A stretch of 64,000 nucleotides of DNA, taken from contig OZ038450.1 in the NCBI GenBank assembly GCA_964036195.1, positions 18,230,701 to 18,294,700 on the forward strand, read 5' to 3'. Positions 55,444-64,000 of this stretch are shown here, in pieces. Each line of letters begins with the position of its first letter. Position 1 is the stretch's first letter. Source of the stretch: Sphaerolaimus hirsutus (lineage: Eukaryota > Nematoda > Chromadorea > Monhysterida > Sphaerolaimidae). The notes below the pieces were generated by a model, which had not been told where the DNA came from, ran no database searches, and worked only from the letters and a program-made list of their open reading frames with translations. The translations under genes and the position numbers were made by a program.

Positions 55444-55998
55444 CAGGGTGCAGCAATTGAGACCTGCGATCTAGATTTGAATAACTTGTCATGGGGTGGT
55501 CGGATTAATGTCAAATTTTAGGTCAACATTAACAACAAAATAGGAAAGGATCCCTGAAGATATGGCTGCGATAGCTCCACTCGTTCTCAAGTTATTGCAA
55601 ACACCAATAGTTGTCGCTTTACTACCACCTTGCTTTACAACTGATTGCGCAAGCGTCTGCCGATTTCTCTATCGGTAAGGCGGATTAATGGCACACGCGC
55701 ACGCATTTTGGAATGCTGCTGTGAAAAAAAAGAGAAAAAAAACTGAGAAAAAACAATCCCAATCCCGATCCGGGTCCCGAAAAGTGGATCCCGTTTAAAA
55801 CCTATCACGGGGTGATGGTAAAGTGACAATTACGCTTTTGCATAAATAACTTGAGAACGAGTGGTACTATCGCAGCCATATTTACAGGGATTCTTTCCTA
55901 TTTAGTTGTTAATGTTGACCTAAAATTTGACGTTTATCCGACCACCCAGTGACAAGTTATTCGAAATCTAGAGCGCAGGTCTGAATTGCCGCACCCTG
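55444..55998. mobile_element. Tc1/mariner-like MITE with 190-bp inverted ends
   Basis: The ends CAGGGTGCAGCAATTGAGAC and complement CAGGGTGCGGCAATTCAGAC extend to about 190-bp inverted arms, flanked by TA on both sides. A CCCGATCCGGGTCCCGA repeat (55,757) is inside. No transposase is seen. Confidence 0.88.
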
Positions 55999-56076
55999 TA
56001 GATAGCTGGAGCGTGATCCCGTCATAGATTCTTGTGTCGCATGAGATCCACATTGATGAGAGGTCCTTTCGTGCAG

Positions 56077-56232
56077 CTGCACCCAAGTTGCTATTTACGA
56101 TCGATCGCCATCGACTACGCGTTGTTGCCGCTGCGCGTTTTTGCATGGATGACGCGCGGCTAGCCGCTCTTCGGACAGATTGCCCTGGGCACCGTGACGC
56201 TCGGGTTTACCCTGATGGGCAAGCTGGACTTT
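56077..56232 (+). pseudogene. SLC12A (KCC-type): KCC exon 2 of 4, frameshift and TAG
   Basis: Acceptor CTTTCGTGCAG; the first two bases complete the codon left by the previous exon, giving the reading QSLC-S-APKLLFTI, as in the KCC LQSLTGAPRLLQAI segment. A duplicated GATC (GATCGATC at about 56,099) then shifts the frame. In the shifted frame AIDYALLPLRVFAW continues, followed by TAG at the position of the conserved Glu of the KCC GEPT word, then LGTVTLGFTLMGKLDF. It ends in phase 0 at GTTAGT. Confidence 0.82.
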
Positions 56233-56439
56233 GTTAGTTGACTTTACAGTCCATGGGGGGGATTCGGGGAGGAGTTATGTTTTGTCATTATTTTTGGTAA
56301 GATTCATCAACTTCAAATGGGTTTTTCGAAGGGGTTTTCCCTAGGATTTACAGCAAACCCAATCTGCATACAAATTGACGTGAATAAAAAGGGCCATGTG
56401 CCTGTAGTCATGTAAATCCGCCCGATATGTAGATCTGGG

Positions 56440-56530
56440 GGCAGTCCCAAACCCTGTAAGTGTAAAGTAAAGTGTCAAATGTAAAGTCAAATGCAAAGTA
56501 AAGTGTCAATCAAAACAAAAAAAAAGAAAA
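56440..56530. repeat. dispersed GTCAAATGTAAAGTC repeat
   Basis: CAGTCCCAAACCCTGTAAG followed by GTAAAGTAAAGTGTCAAATG and GTAAAGTCAAATGCAAAG units. It is a diverged half of the 2,039-2,977 family. Confidence 0.55.
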
Positions 56531-57005
56531 TATTTTATTACTGAACTTTACATGACAGTTGACAGTTAATTTATTGGGAACCGCTGAACATTTATTGGGA
56601 GTGTACATTTTTGACTTAACTATCATTGATCATTACTTTAAAAAGTGACAAGTGAAGTCCTCGGTTGTCACTTTTTTACTTGTCATTGACAAGTATAAAA
56701 ATTTCTCTTGTCAGGTGAACAAATATGGAAAGTAAAAAGTTTTTGTTTTAGTCAAAAAGTGACAGGTTAACACATTTCACTTGTCACTATTACCTTTTAT
56801 CAACATAAATAAATACTATGTAGTTTTTACGATTTATTTAATTATGCTTGACATGTACGCCCCTGCTACATGTGCGGCGAGTCTACATGTTGACCGGGGT
56901 ACATGTCCAGGTGCCAGTTCCGCAAATTGAGAAGTGAGAGGTGAAGTGGCAAATGCGAAGTGAATTGAAAAGAAAATTGGCAAAAGCGAAGTGAAATGGC
57001 AGGTA

Positions 57006-57456
57006 CCGTATTTCCTCGAAATACCCCCCGGGGGGTGATTGTTTCATAGTGGTCCCGAGAGGGGGGGGGTTAAACGAGGGGGGGGGTATTTCGAGGGGGG
57101 GGGTTATTGTTTCACAAGAAAAATTTTCAAATCCCAGTACAAAATTGTCGTCTGAAACGTACGCAGACGGCAAAAAATACAACAAAAACCGCCATTTATA
57201 AGGTTATGTAGACTAATATTAGTATGTAGACAGTATAAACACTGTTCTAACGTGATTACGACATTGTTTTTACCTGTGTTCTGCACTACGCAGAACACAA
57301 ACTGCAGTATTTGTCATGTACGTTCCCTTTACACTCAATTGGGGGGGGGGTATTTCGAGGGGGGGGGGGTGATTGTTTCATAGTGGTCCCGAGAGGGGGG
57401 GGGTCAAACGAGGGGGGGGGTATTTCGAGGGGGGGGGGTATTTCGAGGAAATACGG
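57006..57456. mobile_element. CCGTATTTCCTCG MITE with G and C runs, TA duplication
   Basis: The left end CCGTATTTCCTCGAAATACC mirrors the right end, with TA on each side (57,004-57,005 and 57,457-57,458). The interior alternates GGGTATTTCGAGGGGGGGG and GTGATTGTTTCATAGTGGTC words. A tract at 57,295-57,325 resembles that at 62,000-62,060. Confidence 0.88.
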
Positions 57457-57637
57457 TAAATTGGAAAAAGCGAAGTAAAAATAAAAATCTAAAAAGTGAT
57501 GACCCTTCGCTTTTGCCAATTTCCTTCTCAATTCACTTCTCTTCTCACTTCTCTTTCACTTCGCATTTGCCATTTCACTTCTCAATTTGCGGAACTGGCC
57601 CCAGGGAGCATCCCAACGTCCCAAAGACACTTTGCAG

Positions 57638-57772
57638 ATCACGCCAATAGTGCAGCAGTGCTTCCTGTGCTGCTCCGCGGGTCTGCCCCTGTCTGTGTGC
57701 TGTGCAGCGCCGTGGCCGCGCCCTCCTGGGGGCCGCGCTTCAAGCTCCACCACCTGCTGCTCGCCGCTCTTG
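57638..57772 (+). pseudogene. SLC12A (KCC-type): KCC exon 3 of 4, one-base deletion
   Basis: Acceptor ACTTTGCAG; phase 0, which matches the end of exon 2. The reading ITPIVQQCFLCC corresponds to the KCC VAPIVSMFFLMC helix. The frame then changes by one base near TGTGCAGCG and continues as APSWGPRFKLHHLLLAALG, matching the KCC TPNWRPRFKYYHW segment. The spacing is one base short of the family's. Donor G/GTGTAT at 57,773. Confidence 0.85.
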
Positions 57773-58309
57773 GTGTATTTTTGGTGGATCTATTTCGCAA
57801 CAGTTTTCAAATTGTAAATGTGCCAATAATGACTCACAATGCATTCGTTCACAATTATTTGTCATTCCTATTTTCAGCAAGTTTTATATGCATTTATGGC
57901 ACGCTGCCAATGTAGACAAGAGTGATTGTGTGCAAATGAGGGTCACCGGAATATTTATAGAAATACCACTGTCCATCGTGCACTGTTCACCGGCTTTTTT
58001 TCCATTAACATCAGTTTACTGAGTATTGCTTGATTTTACATTGCTTTATCGATGTTTGCTGGAAACTTGTAATAAAAATAAGTTTTCCAGCTTTTACTGA
58101 AATTGTTGTTGTGCGCGCTGTATTTTTTAATCAGTGGTAATATTTAGGCACTTAAATATGAGTTGATTGATATTGTGCACTTGTGAGATTTACCGATACT
58201 TTTTGCTCATGGTTATGGTATGCCCAGATAGTGTTGTGTGATTATGTTACATCTAATTACCTAGTTTACACTTGTGTAGGTCCCAGACAATGTATTTATA
58301 CCCCTCGAA

Positions 58310-58475
58310 ATGTCAAATATCATGCGAAGTGTCTAAAGTCATGTAAAATGCCCTGTAGAATATTCGGTAAAAATAAAAGTTGACATTAACATGTCAAAAT
58401 GCATTTTGCATTACTTTTGACATTTTACATTACTTTTAATGCTTTGCATGACATTTTACATTTGCCAGTGTCTGG
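58310..58475. repeat. dispersed GTCAAATATCATGCGAAGTGTC repeat pair
   Basis: The two halves (58,310-58,365 and 58,395-58,475) are inverted relatives. Together they are another copy of the 2,039-2,977 family, ending CCAGTGTCTGGGAGTGG. Confidence 0.6.
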
Positions 58476-58787
58476 GAGTGGTGACACCACGTTTACACAT
58501 TTAGCTGTTTCTATTATCGTGAACGTAATCATTGTGTATTATACTTTCTGCCACCGGTGCCGATATCCCTCGACGCCGCCTGCCCAACACCGCGCCGTGC
58601 AAAGCATACGGCCAGGGCGACTGAGGCTCCCTAGGCATGTAAACCCGCTCAGCATGAAGACCCGTCGCAGTGGTCTCCAAATTTTGAGCGATTTTTCTAA
58701 GATTTTCACTCAAAAATGTTGATTCTTGTTCCATTTTGTCAATTTCACCTTAAAATCACTATTTTGGGATATAAAAATTGTTATAAA
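58476..58787. other. GC-rich patch without a supported exon
   Basis: Around 58,500-58,670 both strands are open for short distances. The hydrophobic reading LAVSIIVNVIIVYYTFC on + might be a transmembrane exon, but no KCC match is clear. From about 58,680 it is TATCTATC-family interior. Confidence 0.25.
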
Positions 58788-59124
58788 CCGTATTTCCTCG
58801 AAATACACCCCCTTGCATACCCCCCCCCTTGTAATACCCCCCATCTGGAATGATGTACATCATGTATGCAATGTAGATGATGTATATATTGGTCGCAGTT
58901 TGCATCGCAGCTACACATACTAGTTTGTGTAACGATGGACGTTGCACTTACGCCTCCTATAGACGTTGACATGTCCAAATGTACCCTACTTAGACACCTT
59001 GATTACTGGTTCTGGGCATACAAAAGTGTACTCTTTACTATGAATTTCATAAAAATTTCTGACGAGATAATAAACTCCCCCCCCCCTCGAATAAAAAGCT
59101 GTGGGGTATTTCGAGGAAATACTG
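58788..59124. mobile_element. CCGTATTTCCTCG MITE, copy 2
   Basis: It starts CCGTATTTCCTCGAAATACA and ends with the complement of CAGTATTTCCTCGAAATACC. TA follows on the right, but AA precedes on the left. Confidence 0.75.
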
Positions 59125-59214
59125 TATTATACTTGTATGGTATGGTATTTTATCTATATTTTACCTACATGCCGAGCGGGTTTACATGTCTACAGGCACA
59201 GGGCCCCCGCCCCC

Positions 59215-59370
59215 AGGTGCGCGGTGTTGTTCGGCTCGCAGGCGTGCGTGGTGATCGGGCAGGGCATCCACCTGTACGTGGTGTTCCGCCGCAGCCGCAA
59301 GGAAATTGGCGACTTGATGAGGAATATCTGAAGCAAAGTGCCGCGTCGCTGGCGTTTTGTGCCCACTAGA
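59215..59370 (+). pseudogene. SLC12A (KCC-type): KCC exon 4 of 4, two-base insertion
   Basis: After a CCCGCCCCCAG acceptor the reading CVVIGQGIHLYVVFRRSRKE, then IGDLMRN, aligns with the KCC end of the last helix and the KYIEYRGAEKEWGDGIRG segment. An extra AT (AATATCTG) then creates TGA at 59,329; skipping it restores LKQSAASLAF, matching the KCC LSLSAARYAL. The N-terminal side is about ten residues short, so part of the helix may lie in an unseen exon. Donor near CTG/GTGGGT at 59,390. Confidence 0.75.
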
Positions 59371-59390
59371 GACGATCGAGTCACTTACTG

Positions 59391-60264
59391 GTGGGTTTTG
59401 GGGATGTTTCTCAAATTTTCCGCTGGATTTTAATTGGAGGCATGGTCTGGCATTTTACCGTATTTTGTTGGGATACGCACGTCGCACAGGTGGTTATTTT
59501 TCCAGGTGCAATTGTGGGGGGGGGGTGTATTTCGCTAAAAACTCAGTAAAGAATGGGCTTTTGCATACCCAAACACTGCCAATAAATGTCACCAAACTGA
59601 ACCTGGTGTTGCGGGGTGTTGATCCCAAATTTATTTGGACCTGGGGTGAATTTCAGAGGGTATTTTGACGAAATACCCAGGTGGTATTCGAAACCGCAAG
59701 GCAGGTGTTTGCTCTGAAAATTGCTTTAGTGTGCGTAGGTAGGCACATGCTGAGAGTTTGTATACTCCAGTTACTTTACACCCTGCACGCGTGGTTCCCC
59801 CTGGAAGCGTGCCAACTACTTTTTTAAACATGCGATTTCCATAAAAAGTTGAAGAAAGTCATCACTGATATAGCGCTATATGTTCACTTATTCACAACAA
59901 TGATTTATTCATCTTTTAAACAAAAATCGCATGCTTTATCTTCATTGGCACGGTTCCAACGTGAGACATAAATGAGTACGATGGCAGAGTATCATGTCCG
60001 CCGAGTATATACACTGTGACCTCGATTGATTGAACGTTGAGATTGAGACCTTTCGATTGAAATTACCGTTTGTTTAGGTAATTTTATTTAGCGTGTTAGA
60101 GCGAATGGCTTTGGTTGCGAATGGCGGCAATATCGACTAGGGTGAGTGGTGGGGGATGTTTTTTCTGGTTTCCGGAATGTCCAGTAGAGTTTTGAAGTGG
60201 CGGCTGTAATGGCACTTGGTGACCGTCTCGCACCCTGTATAATAGCTGTCAAATGTGTCTTATG
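59391..60264. other. intronic or intergenic DNA, no gene seen
   Basis: It contains a partial CCGTATTT-family-like G run with GTATTTCG (59,515-59,530) but no recognisable coding sequence. It is presumably intron between decayed KCC exons or the gap before the myosin gene. Confidence 0.4.
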
Positions 60265-60440
60265 TAGTGATGTAAAAAGCACCAGGGATTTTCTTTCTGG
60301 TGTCCGGTAAAGATAGTGCTAAGCGTCATGGCGTTTTTTGTGGGCATGCTGCCAAGAGTCAATTGCGTCACAGCAAGATACCAACAAGCACCATGGCATT
60401 TTTGCTCTGGTTTTAGCGTCATGGCACTTTTACATCACTA
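60265..60440. mobile_element. TAGTGATGTAAAA MITE, copy 1
   Basis: It begins TAGTGATGTAAAAAGCACCA and ends with the complement of TAGTGATGTAAAAGTGCCA. The interior has AGCGTCATGGCG words on both strands. Confidence 0.8.
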
Positions 60441-60535
60441 GTGAAGTGACATTTGACAATGTTATGCAAAGTGTGACAGTGCAGTTAACAGGGTGCGACA
60501 CTCGTTCCCCGTGCCACGTCTAGCCTAGTGATGTA

Positions 60536-60725
60536 AAAAGCGCCATGGCACTTTTCTCAGCCTTACCGCTCATGCTAGCGCCGGGTGCTTTTGTTTCTGG
60601 CGCCACCAAAAAATACCGCTGCTTTAAGTAGCATGGTGTTTTGCTTGGACATGGCACTAAGCGCCATAGCAAAATGACGCTCAGAGCGCGATGGTGCTAG
60701 TGCCAGCCAAGCTTTTACATCACTA
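60536..60725. mobile_element. TAGTGATGTAAAA MITE, copy 2
   Basis: It begins TAGTGATGTAAAAAGCGCCA and ends with the complement of TAGTGATGTAAAAGCTTGGC. It carries AAGCGCCATAGC words, related to the GCGCCATGGCG blocks at 50.9 and 53.9 kb. Confidence 0.8.
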
Positions 60726-60888
60726 TCTCAGATCTTCCCCTCGGTTGGTGCCAGCCTCGATGGAGCTAGTGCTCTGCTCCCTGTTGGTGCAGTGTAAGGG
60801 CCATGAAAAGCCTGTTTGTTTGCCTGGCGCGTGGTGCCAAGATCAAAAGTCATGACGTTTTATGATACCGACAAATGAAAGACCGAAA

Positions 60889-61705
60889 GAGAGTTGTTCA
60901 AAGTACTTAACTTTTTCATGTATGCGTACGTGTAAAGTATTGTCTTTTTTTCACCCTTGAGTACAGAAAGCGTTTAGTAAAGTTTTTTTAACTTTTGTTC
61001 ACGAGTAAACGAGAGTAAAATACTTTTTCTTTCAGAAAGCGTAAATGTGGGTATTTTCTATCCCAAAAGCGTAAATGTGAGTATTTTTGACTGGAAAGTG
61101 TAAAAGCGAGTCACATAACCTTTTCTTAAGGAAAAGCATTATGGAAATACTCTGTCTGTACTTGCAAAAATTACTCTACTGTACTCGAGTAGTCTCAGAA
61201 AGTAAGCGTTCAGGCGAGTACAGATCTTTTTTTTCAAAGTACCATATTACCTCCAATATAAGGCATCCCTCTAATATAAGATACCCTCTAATATAAGGTA
61301 TAACTTTTGGCTATATTGAACGTGACGAAATAAATATAAGGTACCCTCTAATATAAGGCATACCTCAAGTCACAAAATCGTAAAAACGGTTGCTAAACAT
61401 GGCGGAAAATGATGATAATGGTGCCGAAAGGCACTGCGATAACTCTTCGTCGACTTCTTAGGCGATAACTCGATACCGATCAGGTCGTTTTGTATTGAAT
61501 TTATGCATGTGAAATTTATGCAAAATCTGGCCAAAAATTTGAAGGCACCCTCTAATATAAGGTATAACTTTTGGCTCTAAAAATCTGACGAAAACAATAT
61601 AAGGTATACCTTATATTAGAGGTAATACGGTATGCATATGCATTTTTACTCGGCACTCTAGTATGTGTACTTTTTGACTAAAAGTAAATACGCATTAACA
61701 ACTGG
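60889..61705. mobile_element. AGTTGTTAAAA-family element with nested TA MITE
   Basis: The left end GAGTTGTTCAAAGTACTTAA and right end complement of CAGTTGTTAATGCGTATTTAC match the 12,892 family, as do AAGCGTAAATGTG and GTACTCGAGTAG words. The target duplication is not visible. A separate MITE (61,242-61,630) is nested inside. Confidence 0.6.
61242..61630. mobile_element. CCATATTACCTC MITE, TA duplication
   Basis: The left end CCATATTACCTCCAATATAAGG and the complement of the right end CCGTATTACCTCTAATATAAGG are flanked by TA on both sides (61,240-61,241 and 61,631-61,632). Several CTCTAATATAAGGTA words lie inside. Confidence 0.88.
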
Positions 61706-61840
61706 TAAAACGTCATACTTGAGTAGCTAAGTAATAAGTCACTTACTCGGTCACTTACTCGAGTATAAATAGGTACTCAGTATAAAGTCTAGTAAATAAA
61801 AATAAAAACAATTCGCAGCTGGCACCCGTGCATTCACATT

Positions 61841-61960
61841 ATGGCGTGGGAGTGGGAAATGGAGAAGCTGAAACCATCGGTGGAATTGGCGGCGCACCTG
61901 AAATTCACCCGGAACTCGCTTGCTTTGACTTCTTTCATGCGACGTGATCCTAGCGGTCAG
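61841..61960 (+). other. possible exon, unrecognised
   Basis: A GC-richer open stretch reads MAWEWEMEKLKPSVELAAHL and KFTRNSLALTSFMRRDPSG. There is no clean splice pair and no family match. It could belong to an upstream myosin exon or be chance. Confidence 0.2.
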
Positions 61961-62054
61961 TTTTTCGCTCATAGATTGTTTTTGATGTGTGTATTTATGC
62001 ATTGCCCGTGTCTTAAACTGCAGCTTGTGTCATTGACATCCCCTTTATACTCAA

Positions 62055-62133
62055 TTGTGGGGGGGGGGTATTTCGAGGGGGGTTATTAATTCATAGTGCC
62101 CATTTTGAGAGGGGGTATTTCGAGGAAATACGG
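62055..62133. mobile_element. CCGTATTTCCTCG MITE, right end only
   Basis: It ends with the complement of CCGTATTTCCTCGAAATACC followed by TA (62,134-62,135). Upstream is the CATAGTGCCCATTTTGAGAGGG interior seen also at 63,100. The left terminus is missing. Confidence 0.65.
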
Positions 62134-62159
62134 TATAAAACCTCAAAATCATCCGACAG

Positions 62160-62250
62160 GTGTTTTTCAAAGCGGGCATCTTGGCCAGACTGGAGGAGCT
62201 GCGCGACCAGAAATTATCTGCTATGATGCTGAATTTCCAATTTGCAAACA
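62160..62250 (+). CDS. MYH: class II myosin heavy chain, converter/lever exon
   Basis: Acceptor ATCCGACAG at 62,159; reading VFFKAGILARLEELRDQKLS then AMMLNFQ. The VFFKAG-x-L-x-LEE-RD-x-LS word is diagnostic of the end of the myosin motor where the lever helix begins. Myosin II is the actin-based motor of contraction and cytokinesis. The donor is uncertain (GTCATG or GTGTGC near 62,258-62,265). The IQ-motif residues usual after FQ are not seen in frame, so they may lie in another exon. No stop or shift within the recognised part. Confidence 0.85.
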
Positions 62251-62637
62251 CTCATTCGGTCATGGTGTGCAAAAGCCAATTTGCATAGATGCAGACACAG
62301 GGTCCATTGTGGGTTATTTTGATGTATTTAGTTGCATAAATTGTTATATATTTACTAGGAACGATTTATCGTAGCGAATATCAATACCGAAAATTTTGAA
62401 AAATATCAAATAATTTGATTCATCAATCTTATTTTATGCATCAAATTTCCAAATACTCAGTTCAAGTATGAACATTCTTCACGTAAAATTTAAATCCCAC
62501 ATTAAATATAATCCCGTATTAAATAATCCTGCTCACACTACAAAAGACACGTCAAAAACAAATAATCATTATATCCATACTTTCTTCCGAAACATTTCCC
62601 CTAACAAAATCCCCCCTACTCAAATAATCCCCCATAG

Positions 62638-62780
62638 CCTACACGGTGGTCCAAAACAACATTCGCAAATGGGTGCAGCTGTGCAATTGGAATTGGGTCA
62701 CCCTGTACAGCCAAGTGAAGCCAATGTTGAAGGCTGATAAAATGCTGGAACAAGTGGAGGAAATGGGGAAAATGATTAAG
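62638..62780 (+). CDS. MYH: class II myosin heavy chain, head-tail junction exon
   Basis: Acceptor CCCCCATAG and perfect donor AAG/GTAGGT. After two bases the 47 codons read TVVQNNIRKWVQLCNWNWVT, then LYSQVKPMLKADKMLEQVEE. This is the invariant myosin II stretch around the Pro that starts the coiled-coil tail (W-x-W-x-x-LY-x-KVKPLL in the family). It ends in phase 0. The translated sequence is undamaged. Confidence 0.92.
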
Positions 62781-63063
62781 GTAGGTTGGGGTTTGCTTGG
62801 GAGGGTATGTGCAATGTAAGCTCAATTTTGTGAGTGGAAAAGTGATGAGAAAATGGCAAGTGATAAGTAAAGTTTAGGTGCGCAGTTAAGTGACACATAA
62901 ATTTATAGCTTGCTGGACTGGAGGCACCCAGTCTCTGCATGACATTTTACATTTTACAAAGTGTCTAAAAATCCAAAACTTTTAAAAATTCCTCGGAAAA
63001 TGGCAAGCTACCGTGAAGAGACAACAACATAATGTCAAATTTTACAGGGTTCAATTTTAAATA

Positions 63064-63215
63064 CCGTATTTCCTCGAAATACCCCCCCCCCCCTTTGAAA
63101 TACCCTCCCTCAAAATGGGCACTATGAATGAATAACCCCCACCCTGCGAAATACCCACCTGAAAATTCTCACTCTGAAAAAATAAACCCCCGGCGGTTAT
63201 TTCGAGGAAATACGG
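63064..63215. mobile_element. CCGTATTTCCTCG MITE, copy 4
   Basis: A 152-bp copy with both ends: CCGTATTTCCTCGAAATACC and its complement. TA precedes it; the right flank is TC. It lies in a myosin intron. Confidence 0.82.
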
Positions 63216-63410
63216 TCTAAACTTTTTTGTTTTGCGGAACTGTGCGCTATAATTGCAGACACATTTGCAGATTTTTGCCGCCACGACTAGATTAAATTGA
63301 ACGTTTGGATTGTGTTTCTGCATTTATTCATTTATTTTCAACATAAAATGCCGAAGAAGTCGAAGGCGCTTTTTGAATTTCCAAATATTTTTCGAAAAAT
63401 GTTTTTGTTT

Positions 63411-63602
63411 GGTGTCTCCAGCGACTTTACACCTTACAAGGAAATCTACCATATCCTATCTGAATAAAAGAACAAACATTACAAAATTTCATCATATTTT
63501 TCAAAACAATTTGATAAATATAATGAGAAAAATTTTATGTCTGTTCTTTTATTCAGATCGGATATGGTAGATTTCATTGTAAGGTGTAATGTCGCTGGAG
63601 TA
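63411..63602. mobile_element. inverted-repeat element with CCATATCCTATCTGAATAAA words
   Basis: The left arm (CAGCGACTTTACACCTTACA, then TCTACCATATCCTATCTG) mirrors the right arm (GGATATGGTAGATTTCATTG, then GTGTAATGTCGCTGG). A related half copy lies at 53,165-53,210. It is in a myosin intron. Confidence 0.75.
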
Positions 63603-63698
63603 TACTAATGGTGGAAAAATTTTTTGAAAAGTCTTGAAATGTGTGTCATCATTACAGATGTCAGTGTCAAGTATTTTTATCACATTTCCCATTCGCAG

Positions 63699-63899
63699 GA
63701 CCTTGAATCAGCAAAACAGACGGCTGAGCGGCAGTGCTTTCCACTCAAAGAAAACTTGGCTCGCTTCCAAAATCAGTACGAGCAGTTAGAACGAAAATTG
63801 AATGAACAGGGAAACAGGGAACAGGGATTGTTGGATGAGGCAAATGATAAGTGTGATGAGAAAGACAGGCAGAAGGTGCAGTTGCTTTGGCAGATTACG
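63699..63899 (+). CDS. MYH: class II myosin heavy chain, start of the coiled-coil tail
   Basis: Acceptor TTCCCATTCGCAG; donor ACG/GTAGGT; 67 codons, phase 0 at both ends and in phase with the preceding exon. DLESAKQTAERQCFPLKENL continues as a heptad-repeat helix to EKDRQKVQLLWQIT. It corresponds to the first part of the rod (S2). The gene continues beyond the window. Confidence 0.9.
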
Positions 63900-64000
63900 G
63901 TAGGTTTGGGATCTTCAATTTGAATTTGCCAGGGAAAAAATTAAAAAAGCTGCACAGGAGTCAAAAAAATTGAAAATTCAAGCGGCAATACCTTTTAAAA

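Noticed and set aside
56034-56237. 67-codon + frame starting MSHEIHIDERSF as a separate small gene
   Set aside because: Its middle is the KCC exon 2 read before the GATC duplication; the start lies in intron and the end is out of frame.

Overview
This is a repeat-dense animal (metazoan) genomic window. The evidence is intron-split exons of metazoan-type genes, many retroelements, and dozens of short inverted-repeat DNA transposons. No bacterial-style operon, tRNA or rRNA gene was seen. The species cannot be named from the sequence; an invertebrate is the best guess. Host exons are GC-rich islands in AT-rich introns.

Host genes, all on the + strand. (1) Between about 6.2 and 15.9 kb lie five or six exon-like islands of an unrecognised gene or genes. 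One pair (10.85 and 12.2 kb) resembles a CUB-like beta-sandwich segment. (2) Four exons of a K-Cl cotransporter (SLC12/KCC type) lie at 53.56, 56.08, 57.64 and 59.2 kb. Exon phases are kept at the first two introns, but every exon carries a stop or frameshift, so this is a decayed, intron-containing copy. (3) At 62.16-63.9 kb are three intact exons of a class II myosin heavy chain: the end of the converter/lever, the head-tail junction and the start of the coiled coil.

Retroelements. A compact LTR element at 7,686-10,230 holds a single gag reading frame on the minus strand, between identical 130-bp LTRs with a CTAG target duplication. From 18.3 to 50 kb there is a nested pile of Ty3/gypsy-type material. 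One lineage has protease, RT, RNase H and integrase followed by a superfamily 1 (UPF1/MOV10-like) RNA-helicase reading frame, plus an unrecognised convergent frame called ORFx here. Much of this lineage is present twice as a giant inverted repeat centred near 36 kb (about 18.5-35.8 kb against 36.2-42.3 kb). A second gypsy element (21.1-28.7 kb, minus), with a 939-codon ORF but a ruined pol, interrupts the left arm. At 45.8-50.0 kb a gag and an envelope-like glycoprotein frame lie side by side without pol, next to a head-to-head LTR pair.

DNA transposons. Several short elements have clean 8-bp target duplications and CAG- or TAGGG-type ends (hAT-like): 5,778; 12,892; 13,884; 32,872; 41,389; 54,192. 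Two of them have their empty sites preserved in the opposite palindrome arm. A second group has TA duplications and CCRTATT-type ends, some with long G or C runs. Tandem and foldback repeats fill most of the rest. Function in the window is therefore mostly genome dynamics: host exons embedded in mobile DNA, with only the myosin exons clearly still under constraint.
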